A DNA stretch of 64,000 nt, from contig NZ_CP060140.1 of assembly GCF_022376295.1 (NCBI RefSeq), forward strand, positions 4,778,356 to 4,842,355, given 5' to 3'. How positions within the stretch are numbered: the first letter of the stretch is position 1; each line of letters begins with the position of its first letter. A model generated the notes under the pieces. That model was given only the letters and a program-made list of their open reading frames with translations. It was not told where the DNA came from and did not search any database. The DNA comes from Nodularia sphaerocarpa UHCC 0038. Lineage in GTDB: Bacteria; Cyanobacteriota; Cyanobacteriia; Cyanobacteriales; Nostocaceae. Below are positions 24,882 to 33,300 of the stretch, piece after piece. A program made the position numbers and the translations under genes.

Positions 24882-25937
24882 TTAAACACGTTGCAAAGCC
24901 CCAGAACTTCTCAGTTCTGCTAAAGTGGCATTACCAGTACAAAATAAAGCTGTTTCCAATTCAGCAATCAAAACTTCGACCAACTCATCCACGGCGGCTT
25001 CTGATTGGACTGCGGCTGCTAAAAAAGGTCTGGCTAAACCTGCTAAATCTGCTCCTAAAGCGATCGCCTTGGCGACATCCAAGCCATTGAGTAACCCACC
25101 AGAAGCAATCAAAGGAATTGTCGGTGCGATCGCTCTGATAGAGTGGAGACACTCTGCGGTGGGTAAACCCCAATCAGCAAAAGTTTGACCCAACCGGCGC
25201 TGCTTATTGTCTTGCGCCCGTTGGCTTTCCACTTTCGCCCATGAAGTTCCACCAGCACCGGCGACATCAATGGCTGTCACACCCGCATCAATTAACTTTT
25301 GTGCCATTGGCGCAGAAATGCCATTTCCCACTTCTTTAACAACCACAGGAATGGGTAGTTGCTGACAAAGCTGGGCAATTTTAGCCAACAGCCCCCGAAA
25401 ATTTGTATCTCCCCGTGATTGCACACACTCTTGCAGAGGATTAAGATGCAGAATCAGCGCATCCGCTTCCAAGGAATTTACAAGGCGCAAGCAATCATCA
25501 AGCCCACAGCCATAATTTAGTTGCACCGCCCCCAAGTTCGCTAACAAAAGAATATCAGGAGCAAAGGAGCGCACAGCAAAGGTAGGAGCTAAATGAGGCT
25601 GTTCAATCACAATTCGTTGCGAACCCACTCCCATTGCTAATCGGTAGCGTTGAGCGACAATTGCTAAACGAGTATTGACTAACTGCGCCAATTCAGTTCC
25701 CCCTGTCATCGAAGAAATCAGCAGGGGAGCGCCGAGATTTTTGCCCAGAAAGGTTGTTTGTAAATTGATGTCACTGCGATTGATTTCCGGAAGACAATCA
25801 TGAGTAAAGCGATAGCAATCAAAACCGCTCGTTACCTGCTGAAACTGAACATCCTCCTCCAAACAAACACGTAGGTGATCAGCTTTGCGAGTTTCAATTT
25901 CAGTTACAGCATTGACTGAAGGTACAATACTAGTCAT
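24882..25937 (-). CDS. fni: Type 2 isopentenyl-diphosphate isomerase (FMN-dependent)
   Basis: The 351-residue protein shows the Fni pattern: RKADHLRVCLEEDVQF at the N-terminus, LISSMTGGTE, GVGSQRI, NLGAVQL, HLNPLQE, VVVKEVGNGIS, GAGGTSWA and LIASGGL for FMN and substrate. It interconverts IPP and DMAPP. I chose the ATG at 25937, which overlaps the Rieske gene stop (ATGA), rather than an in-frame start at 25955. Cyanobacteria need one fni for housekeeping, but placement inside a tightly coupled biosynthetic operon is odd and suggests a dedicated isoprenoid need, or a housekeeping gene captured by the cluster. Counting fni copies in the genome would decide. Confidence 0.93.
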   Translation of the reverse strand: MTSIVPSVNAVTEIETRKADHLRVCLEEDVQFQQVTSGFDCYRFTHDCLPEINRSDINLQTTFLGKNLGAPLLISSMTGGTELAQLVNTRLAIVAQRYRLAMGVGSQRIVIEQPHLAPTFAVRSFAPDILLLANLGAVQLNYGCGLDDCLRLVNSLEADALILHLNPLQECVQSRGDTNFRGLLAKIAQLCQQLPIPVVVKEVGNGISAPMAQKLIDAGVTAIDVAGAGGTSWAKVESQRAQDNKQRRLGQTFADWGLPTAECLHSIRAIAPTIPLIASGGLLNGLDVAKAIALGADLAGLARPFLAAAVQSEAAVDELVEVLIAELETALFCTGNATLAELRSSGALQRV

Positions 25938-28096
25938 AATGGCTTCCTTGGGCAACTGGTTATGGGCAACTTCAGGCGGATAGCCTCCTGAAACTTAGCA
26001 ACATCATACTCGGCAATATTGAATACCCCGATTTTCTTGAACAGCCGCGATGAAACGCTGTCTTGACAGATGTAATTAACGCGAATGTCCTCGTGTAAGG
26101 ATTCCACAAGTAGTTGAATATTCGCTAAACGCGCCGCTTCAATAGCTTTAGTGTTGGGGTCATCCGGGTTGAGAGGATGTCCGTAACTGCGAACATGAAA
26201 ACGGGACTCTCTTGGCCCTGCGGGAACTAAGGAAAAAGCTTGGACGTGTTCGGGAAACACGCTCAAAGAAAAAGGCATGGGGATTTCCTCCTGCGCCGAC
26301 ATCGAGCAGAAAGCTGAGTAACACAGCGTTTCCGGCAAAGCATGGTTTTGAGCCGCAAAATCTTGTAATTCCTGCTCACGCTCCCAAGAATGGCTAGCGA
26401 TCGCCTTGGCACAATCATAATATTGTCGCTCGATTGGAGTTAAACTGGGTGAAGCTGGATCACGCATGGGAATAATCATGCCGTTGATACCTTCACAATC
26501 ACTCGACACTCCAAAGCGACGGGTTAAACCCTTGTGCATCATCGGAAAGTGGTAATCTTCTAAAAAGTTTTCCCACAGCAGTTTGTAATCCACCTCCACA
26601 TTAATGTCATAGCAACCGACTCCACCAATGGGCTGCATATTTTCCAGTTGGTAGGGTGCTAACAAATTTGGTAGATACCAACTTTCAGCTAATCTTGAGC
26701 CTGACCAAGTAAAGCGAATGAAAATAAATCCATAAAAAATGTCAATGTCGATGGGTTCTAAACCGTAGTTGGGTAAACCAAATTGCGGATAGCTCCGCCG
26801 TTGTGTGACATCCTGAAGTTTACCAGCAAACAATTCACCGTTGGCAGTGCGAATAACGTAAGCTCGTTCACCGACAATATCCAGCCAAGTGAAGTTACCC
26901 GGTTGCGGAACTTCGTTGATATGACAGACAAATTGCCAAGTTGGTTTAATTAAATGCTCAACTTCCAGGGCAAACAATGCCGCATCGCCATAAATCCAGA
27001 TCGGTAATGCTTGTCTTCTTGCCGATGATTCCGAATATTCTATACCATCAGGAGCAATTTCGGGATAGTCAATAGACTTACCCATCAACCCCTTTAGCTT
27101 TGCACTGCTGTAAACTCCTTGCAATACTTGATCCAGTTCCAGAGTTAACCCCTCACTATCGACAGTCAGGATAGCTTGTTTGAGTTCCCCAATCAATGAT
27201 TCTAAAATTAATTGCTGACTATCACTGATTTCTCCTGGGGTAATATCTGCAATTAGCTGTTTGATATTTTCTTCTAAATAACCAACTCTCAACCAGAGAC
27301 GGATTGTTTCTGGAAGTGTAGCAGTTTCCCCATCTGCATAGCCTGGACTCACAGAATTAAGTAGATTGGTAATTGCTACCCCAATATTTTGCGGGTTTTG
27401 CGGTTGTGACTTTAGCTTGAGGTGACTATTTTCGCCAAGCTTGGCAAACACCCCCTGATTTTCATCAATTTTGACCTCAAACTCCTGCAAACTGTAATTT
27501 TTCAGGTCAAAATCACTACCAAACTCTCCTCTATTTGCCCCTGGTGCATTCTTGCAAACACCATCTATACCAAAAGCCCATCCATGATAAGGACAAAGAG
27601 CCGGTTTATCTACGCCTATACAACCGTGACCTTCAAAGACTGGTGATTGGCGATGAGTACAGACATTCAGAAAAACGCGAATTGTTCCGTCTGATTGACG
27701 TACAGCTACTAACGGTTCCTGAAAAATCTGGATAGTCACAAAATTTCCCGGCTGGGGAATTTCTGCTGCGCCACATACAAAATACCAGTCTTTTTCTAGT
27801 TCTGATGGTTCCATAGAAATGGAACGCAGAATTTTAGCAGTAAAGTAATTATAAACACTTTTTATATTGACTTGGGGATGATTTTTTTGGTTATATTCAG
27901 TAACTGCATTTACCAGATGTTCATAAACTGTTTCCACAGCCCTGTCGCCTTTGGCTGATAGTAGACTGGCGACAAAACTATTCCATGCTCCTTGATTATC
28001 CTCAGCAAAATTAGTACCTGTAGCAACTAGGGAATATTGCTGTCTTCCTATTTTTACAAAAACTTTACACAGTTCCTTTTCTTTGACTAAATTCAT
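25934..28096 (-). CDS. Double-Rieske-fold non-heme iron oxygenase (fusion)
   Basis: The 720-residue protein has an unrecognised head (1-95) and a complete Rieske [2Fe-2S] domain (98-225; Cys146-x-His148 and Cys168-x-x-His171 in NVCTHR and CPYHGW). A helical linker (230-360) follows, then a second Rieske-oxygenase module. Its Rieske fold (362-465, WQFVCHINEVPQPGNF) has lost all cluster ligands. Its catalytic domain keeps ENFLEDYHFPMMH (His516, His521) and a carboxylate around HED (Asp670). It therefore looks as though the cluster has been relocated to the N-terminal domain. Normal Rieske oxygenases are about 350-450 residues. It should hydroxylate or otherwise oxidise a pathway intermediate, using an external reductase not seen here. 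It is coupled to fni by ATGA overlap. Confidence 0.85.
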   Translation of the reverse strand: MNLVKEKELCKVFVKIGRQQYSLVATGTNFAEDNQGAWNSFVASLLSAKGDRAVETVYEHLVNAVTEYNQKNHPQVNIKSVYNYFTAKILRSISMEPSELEKDWYFVCGAAEIPQPGNFVTIQIFQEPLVAVRQSDGTIRVFLNVCTHRQSPVFEGHGCIGVDKPALCPYHGWAFGIDGVCKNAPGANRGEFGSDFDLKNYSLQEFEVKIDENQGVFAKLGENSHLKLKSQPQNPQNIGVAITNLLNSVSPGYADGETATLPETIRLWLRVGYLEENIKQLIADITPGEISDSQQLILESLIGELKQAILTVDSEGLTLELDQVLQGVYSSAKLKGLMGKSIDYPEIAPDGIEYSESSARRQALPIWIYGDAALFALEVEHLIKPTWQFVCHINEVPQPGNFTWLDIVGERAYVIRTANGELFAGKLQDVTQRRSYPQFGLPNYGLEPIDIDIFYGFIFIRFTWSGSRLAESWYLPNLLAPYQLENMQPIGGVGCYDINVEVDYKLLWENFLEDYHFPMMHKGLTRRFGVSSDCEGINGMIIPMRDPASPSLTPIERQYYDCAKAIASHSWEREQELQDFAAQNHALPETLCYSAFCSMSAQEEIPMPFSLSVFPEHVQAFSLVPAGPRESRFHVRSYGHPLNPDDPNTKAIEAARLANIQLLVESLHEDIRVNYICQDSVSSRLFKKIGVFNIAEYDVAKFQEAIRLKLPITSCPRKPL

Positions 28097-28130
28097 ATTT
28101 ATTCTTGCCTAATTTTGCTCATGTCCGCGA

Positions 28131-28697
28131 TTATTTTGGGGAAGATTGTGTCAACGATAGGGAATTGGTATACCCTAATTCAGCTAATTTATTTAAAATA
28201 TTATTGGCGCTTTGCTCAATACTTTCTGCATTGGTTTTGCATTCAACATCCGGTTCCAGAGGTATTTCATATAAATCATCAATTCCCGTGAAATTTTTGA
28301 TTTCACCTGCTCTGGCTTTTTTGTACAAACCTTTGACATCTCGCTGTTCGCAAACGTCTAATGGTGCATTTACATATACTTCAATAAAATCGCCAATTTG
28401 TGCTTTCACTTCTGCTCGCATGGCTCGATATGGCGAAATTACCGAAACTATTACAATGACATTGTTTCTAGTTAGCAGATGAGCCACAAAACCAATCCGC
28501 CGAATATTCTCGTCTCGATCCTCCTTGCTGAAAGTTAATCCCTTACTTAAGTTTTGGCGAATTACATCACCGTCTAATACCTCAAGTTTATATCCTGTGC
28601 GTCGCAATTCTGTTGCCAAATATTGGCAGATAGTAGTTTTACCAGCACCACTCAAACCAGTTAACCATATTGTCACACCACGCTGTTTTTCCACCAT
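28131..28697 (-). CDS. cysC: Adenylylsulfate (APS) kinase
   Basis: The 188-residue protein has P-loop GLSGAGKTT (14-22), LDGDVIR (41-47), SVISPYRAMR with the family Ser, and the KGLYKKARAGEIKNFTGIDD block typical of CysC. It phosphorylates APS to PAPS, the sulfate donor. Synthetase 1 in the same operon carries a PAPS-type sulfotransferase domain, so a dedicated donor supply makes sense. AGAGG lies 5 bases before the ATG. It is followed after 34 bases by the Rieske gene. The upstream side is a 208-bp inserted repeat element. Confidence 0.93.
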   Translation of the reverse strand: MVEKQRGVTIWLTGLSGAGKTTICQYLATELRRTGYKLEVLDGDVIRQNLSKGLTFSKEDRDENIRRIGFVAHLLTRNNVIVIVSVISPYRAMRAEVKAQIGDFIEVYVNAPLDVCEQRDVKGLYKKARAGEIKNFTGIDDLYEIPLEPDVECKTNAESIEQSANNILNKLAELGYTNSLSLTQSSPK

Positions 28698-28769
28698 CTT
28701 ACCTCTATCAGTTTACTAAATTGCTGGTCTAAAAAAGTGTGTTTTTCGAGTTTTTATCTTGCCTTTCTC

Positions 28770-28977
28770 AGAGGATGTTTTAAAAGTTTTGGGCGAATAT
28801 AATATGGCTACGCTACTACACAGGCAGGACGCGTAGCGGCTTCTCGTAGGGAAGTCCACCTACGTGGACTAATGAAGAATTAAGGTTTTTAACCCACGCA
28901 GGTGGGTTTCGTCTGGATGGTTCCGCGACTTCTAGTCGCCAGGGTTAGTAATAAATTAGACTTTTCAAACATCCTCT
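28770..28977. mobile_element. MITE-like element inserted in the SnoaL-like gene
   Basis: Inverted ends AGAGGATGTTTTAAAAGT (28770-28787) and ACTTTTCAAACATCCTCT (28960-28977), with one mismatch, enclose about 170 bp rich in smaller palindromes (CCACCTACGTGG; AACCCACGCAGGTGGGTT; GCGACTTCTAGTCGC). There is no transposase. One end coincides with the point where the SnoaL-like reading frame stops resembling its family. A single end of the same type lies at 43085-43102. Confidence 0.65.
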
Positions 28978-29305
28978 CAAAAGAGTATACATCAGAAAAA
29001 AGCTCATCTATTTGGCAACCGTCCCGACTAACACCCATAAATCTACCCCAACAAGCCCCATAACTGCCATCAATTGTAATATGCTCAATGTGGTGTTTAC
29101 CGGATGCAATTACTCTTTCCATTTGATAAAACTTAAGCAGACGCTCAATGCCAACAAAAGGACTCTAGCCTGGACGTTTATAGAGAATATTACTATGAAA
29201 AATGTCCGCTAAAGTTTCCCATTTAGAAGAATCAACGGCGCGGAACAACTCAACGACCAATTCACTGTAGGTTGTGATAACTTGCGAATTGCTATTTGGA
29301 TACAT
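28978..29305 (-). pseudogene. SnoaL/NTF2-like protein gene, broken
   Basis: From the ATG at 29305 (AAAGGA 8-10 bases upstream) the frame reads MYPNSNSQVITTYSELVVEL...ILYKRPG, then TAG at 29167-29165. It continues SPFVGIERLLKFYQMERV...HHIEHITIDGSYGACWGRF, an obvious NTF2-fold (SnoaL, ketosteroid isomerase-like) sequence. Then it runs into the inverted-repeat element at 28977, losing the C-terminal strand. The TAG replaces what is likely a Tyr codon. So one amber change and one insertion have disabled it. Its place in the operon suggests it once served the pathway. A sequencing error at the TAG would not rescue the 3' loss. Confidence 0.8.
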
Positions 29306-29398
29306 AACTCGATTCCTTTTATGTATTTAGTTTGGCTTCATCAACAAAATGCTAATAACTAATAGTTTAGGTAAATTAGCTATTAGCAAGAATTAAGA

Positions 29399-30223
29399 TT
29401 AATCTTCCAGAATCGGTTCCGGGATGACTGGTACTGGATGATCTAGACGATAGGCATTCCAAGGTTTGATAAAAATTTCTCGTTTAATTCCTGAAAATCG
29501 CCCGATTTGTTTATGAAATAAACTTTCATAAAAGTCTAATTCTTTCTTTAAGAAATAAGGGGCTTTTTCTCCATAAACTTTCACAAACATTCTGTAAGTA
29601 TTATAGTGTTTAGCTGCGACATCCTCTTCATAAAACATCAGATCATCTTCAATGTCGTTGAGGACTTCTAGAGGCCACATCAGTCTTAATTCTTCATTTA
29701 ACTCATCTTCTGCGTAATTTAGACCTAACATCTTGAGCAAAGTACAATGTAATGCTCGATAGTCTGAAGAACGTAATTCCGCAGCCTTTTTAATCATTCC
29801 ATGAGTAACATGAGAGGTAGCCAATAGCTGGGTTTCTAATTCAAAATACTCTCCCAGTTTTTGCATATAAAATTCCACTTGGCAATGCTTGAGATTATGC
29901 TCTTCTAAAACACTCAAAATCATTTCTTGCTTGGAGTGCCAAGGAGAATGTGGAAGTATTCCATACCCCTCACTTTGAAATTTTTCAACTTCATCATCAG
30001 TTTGATAAACCAGGGCTTCAATAAAACCTAAGATGGGATAAAAGCGAAAGAAGTCATTTATTGAGAGGTTATAAATTGGGAAATAGTAAAGTACAAATTC
30101 TCTCAATACTCTGCTAGACCGACGCATACTTTGATAGGAAATGCAGGAGATTTTAGAAGCCAGCTTATTAACTAAAATCCCTGGTTCACGCGTCGTTGTG
30201 AGTGTTTCTTTCGAGATTGTCAT
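29399..30223 (-). CDS. Unrecognised all-helical protein with terpene-synthase-like acidic motifs
   Basis: I do not recognise this gene with confidence. The ATG at 30223 (MTISKETLTTTREPG, 274 residues) is preferred over a TTG at 30253. The protein is predicted almost wholly alpha-helical and soluble. Two spaced acidic motifs stand out: DDEVE at residues 76-80, like DDxxD/E, and NDIEDDLMFYEED at 189-201, at the position and roughly the form of the NSE metal site of class I terpene synthases, though the Ser and last Glu do not fit exactly. An isopentenyl-diphosphate isomerase in the same operon makes a prenyl substrate conceivable. It may equally be an unrelated helical family. It lies between synthetase 1 (95 bases away) and the broken SnoaL gene. 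Confidence 0.55.
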   Translation of the reverse strand: MTISKETLTTTREPGILVNKLASKISCISYQSMRRSSRVLREFVLYYFPIYNLSINDFFRFYPILGFIEALVYQTDDEVEKFQSEGYGILPHSPWHSKQEMILSVLEEHNLKHCQVEFYMQKLGEYFELETQLLATSHVTHGMIKKAAELRSSDYRALHCTLLKMLGLNYAEDELNEELRLMWPLEVLNDIEDDLMFYEEDVAAKHYNTYRMFVKVYGEKAPYFLKKELDFYESLFHKQIGRFSGIKREIFIKPWNAYRLDHPVPVIPEPILED

Positions 30224-30317
30224 AAACAAATAATGAATATAGTTGGTGTGCAAAGATTAAAACAATGGGCAAAGTGAGGGCAATTCTTCTCTTTATAGAG
30301 ATGAATTGTGAACGACT

Positions 30318-33300
30318 TCATTCAATTTCTGTCAGTAGTTCGTCCAACTCTTCTTGGCTTAAACCAACTTCAGGAAAGTCTGAAGGAGTATAGCCGAATG
30401 CTTCTGGGGATAAGCAATGGTCAATAATAGCTTCAAGTGTTTTCACATAGTTTTGAGCTAAATTTTCTATAGTACTTTGGTGATGGAAAGCCTGGCTATA
30501 TTTCCACTCCAGTTGCAATCTGCCCTCAATGACTAATCCATTCACATTCAACAAATGGCGGCGCTGTCCTTGGGGACTGTGAATAGAACCGCTAGACTCT
30601 GGGGCATATTTCCAACCAAGGGGTGCTAGGTGCGTTTGGTCGAATTGACCCAAGTAGTTGAAGCTGACTTGAGGTTGAGGGAGCAGTTCAAGTTGCTTGT
30701 GTATGGCTGCATCCTGGCTGAGATACCGCAGAATTCCATAGCCAATACCTCGGTTGGGGATGCGTCGTAGTTGCTCCTTGACTGACTTGAGAGCCTCTCC
30801 AGGATGGTGCAGACCAGCAACTTGTAAGCAAACTGGGAATAAACTGGTAAACCAGCCTGCTGTGCGGGACAAATCTACATCCTCAAACAAGTCTTCCCTT
30901 CCATGACCTTCTAATGAAATCAGTAGGGAGTCATGGCCTGTCCATCCAGCAAAACTTTGGACTAATGCGGTCAATAGCACATCGTTAATTTGGGTGTTAT
31001 AGGCTCCAGGGACATCCTGCAACAGGGAGCGAGTCTGTTCTTCACTCAGGGATAGAGAAACAATGCGACTTGAGCCGACAGTGTTTTCTGAGGCAATAGC
31101 CAAAGAATCCAAGGGTAAAGGAGCAACTGCAAAGGACTTTAATTGCAGCCAGTAATCTAGTTCTGAGTGCAGTTGTTCACCGCCTGCATAATCCTGTAAT
31201 CGGATTGCCCAATCCTTGAAGGAAGTTGTTTTTGCAGGGAGTTGGATGTTGTTTCCACTGTTTAATTGCTTGTATGCCTGAGATAAATCTTCTAGCAAAA
31301 TCCGCCAGGAAATGCCATCTACAGCCAAGTGATGGATGACAATTAGCAAACGTCCAGGGTAAGAGTTGCCACAATTATATAGAACGCTTCGCAGTATTGG
31401 TCCATCTGCTAAATTAAGCGATCGCTGAATTTCATCTGCCTTTAACTCAATTGCCTTTGATTGTTCTGTTTGAGCAAGGTGAGACAAATCAGCCTCAGCT
31501 AATAATACCCTATCCTCGCAAACATCACTGTTGTACTGTTGCCATTGCTCTGCTTGTGGCACAAACCGCAGGCGTAAAGCGTCATGATGGGACAGTAACT
31601 TTTGCAATGCTTGCTCTAGTAATTCTCCTTGTATATTTGACGGAACTTCTAGCAGAACAGATTGGTTAAAGTGATGGGGTTCTGGTAAATTTTGCTCAAA
31701 GAACCAATGCTGAATTGGTGTTAGGGGAACAATACCCTTAACTAAGCCCTGCTCTGCCTCTTTGGAGGTAGTTGTCACAGCTACAGCAGCTAACTCAGCG
31801 ATAGTTTGGTGCTGAAATAGCTGTTTTGGAGTTAGTTTTAATCCAGCTTGATTGGCTCTGGCGACAATTTGGATGCCAATAATGGAATCCCCGCCCAATT
31901 CAAAAAAGTTGTCGTGAATACAAACTTGTTTTAATAGTAAAACATCACGCCAAATTTTTACTAATTTTTTTTCAGTATCTGTGCGGGGAGAGACTAAGCC
32001 CGTGGAGTCATTAAACTCCAATTCTGGGACTGGTAAGGCACGGCGGTCTACTTTTCCATTGGGCGTAACCGGAAAAGCCTCTAGAACTGTGAAGGATGCA
32101 GGAAGCATATATTCGGGAAGCTTTTCCTTGAGGAACGAGCGCAACTCGCTACTTTTGGGCGGTTTTCCTTCTGAAACAACGTAAGCTGCCAAACTGTTAA
32201 TACTAGGCTTATCTTCCCTAGCAATGACAATGGCATCTCCTACCTGGGGATGTTGAGTTAGAACTACCTCAATTTCTGCAAGTTCAATGCGGAAGCCACG
32301 AATTTTAACTTGGTTGTCAATGCGACCAATAAACTCAATATTTCCATCAGGTAGGTAACGCGCCAAGTCTCCGGTTTTGTACAATTTTTTGCTAGAAGTT
32401 AATTGTGCTTCTGCAATAGAATTGGCAATAAATTTCTCCTCAGTTAATTCTGGGCGGTTGAGATAACCTCTGGCTAATCCATCACCACCAATACATAGTT
32501 CACCAGGAACGCCAATTGGTACAGGTTGGAGATGACGGTCAAGAATATAAATTTGTGTATTAGCTATTGGTTGGCCAATTGCTAAATTTGTTGCGCCTTC
32601 TGGTACTTGCTGCACTAAATACCAGGATGAGAAAGTAGTATTTTCCGTTGGACCATAAACGTGAAGCAGTCGCTTTGGAGGTTGATTTTGCAGTAATGTT
32701 CTGACCCAGTTGGGTTCAACCGCCTCTCCACCAAATAAAACGGTTTGTAGAGTTTTAAAGATTCCCGGTACTTGACTTACTAACTGGTTGAATAAAGCTG
32801 TGGTGACGAACAAAAAATCAATCTGCTGCTCTTGCAGTTGTGTAGCTAGTTGTGGCGGCGAAAGCAGGACTTCTTTAGTAATTCCTACTAGTCTAGCTCC
32901 ATTCAGCAAAGCTCCCCAAATTTCAAAGGTAGCAGCATCAAAAGCTGCATTCGAGGCTTGAGCCACTCGGTGATTAGCTGTTAAGTTTACGTAGTTAGTG
33001 TTACACACTAACCGATTTACAGCTTGATGAGTCACGGTTATGCCTTTGGGCTTTCCTGTGGAACCAGAGGTATAAATTACATAAGCTAGGTTATGACTTG
33101 ATGCCTGACTACTGAGGTTTTGCTGAGTATATTTACTAATTGTCTCCTGCCAGTCACTATCTAAATATACAAACTGAGCGTTGGTTTCCGGTATCTGCGC
33201 TCCTAACTGTTCTTGAGTCAGTAGTATTGATACCTGAGAATCATTGAGCATATACGCCAAGCGTTCTTGAGGATAGCTGGAGTCTAGAGGAACGTAAGCA

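Noticed and set aside
24985..25188. Open frames antisense to fni and inside the synthetase genes
   Set aside because: They mirror strongly conserved coding sequence on the other strand and have no own features.
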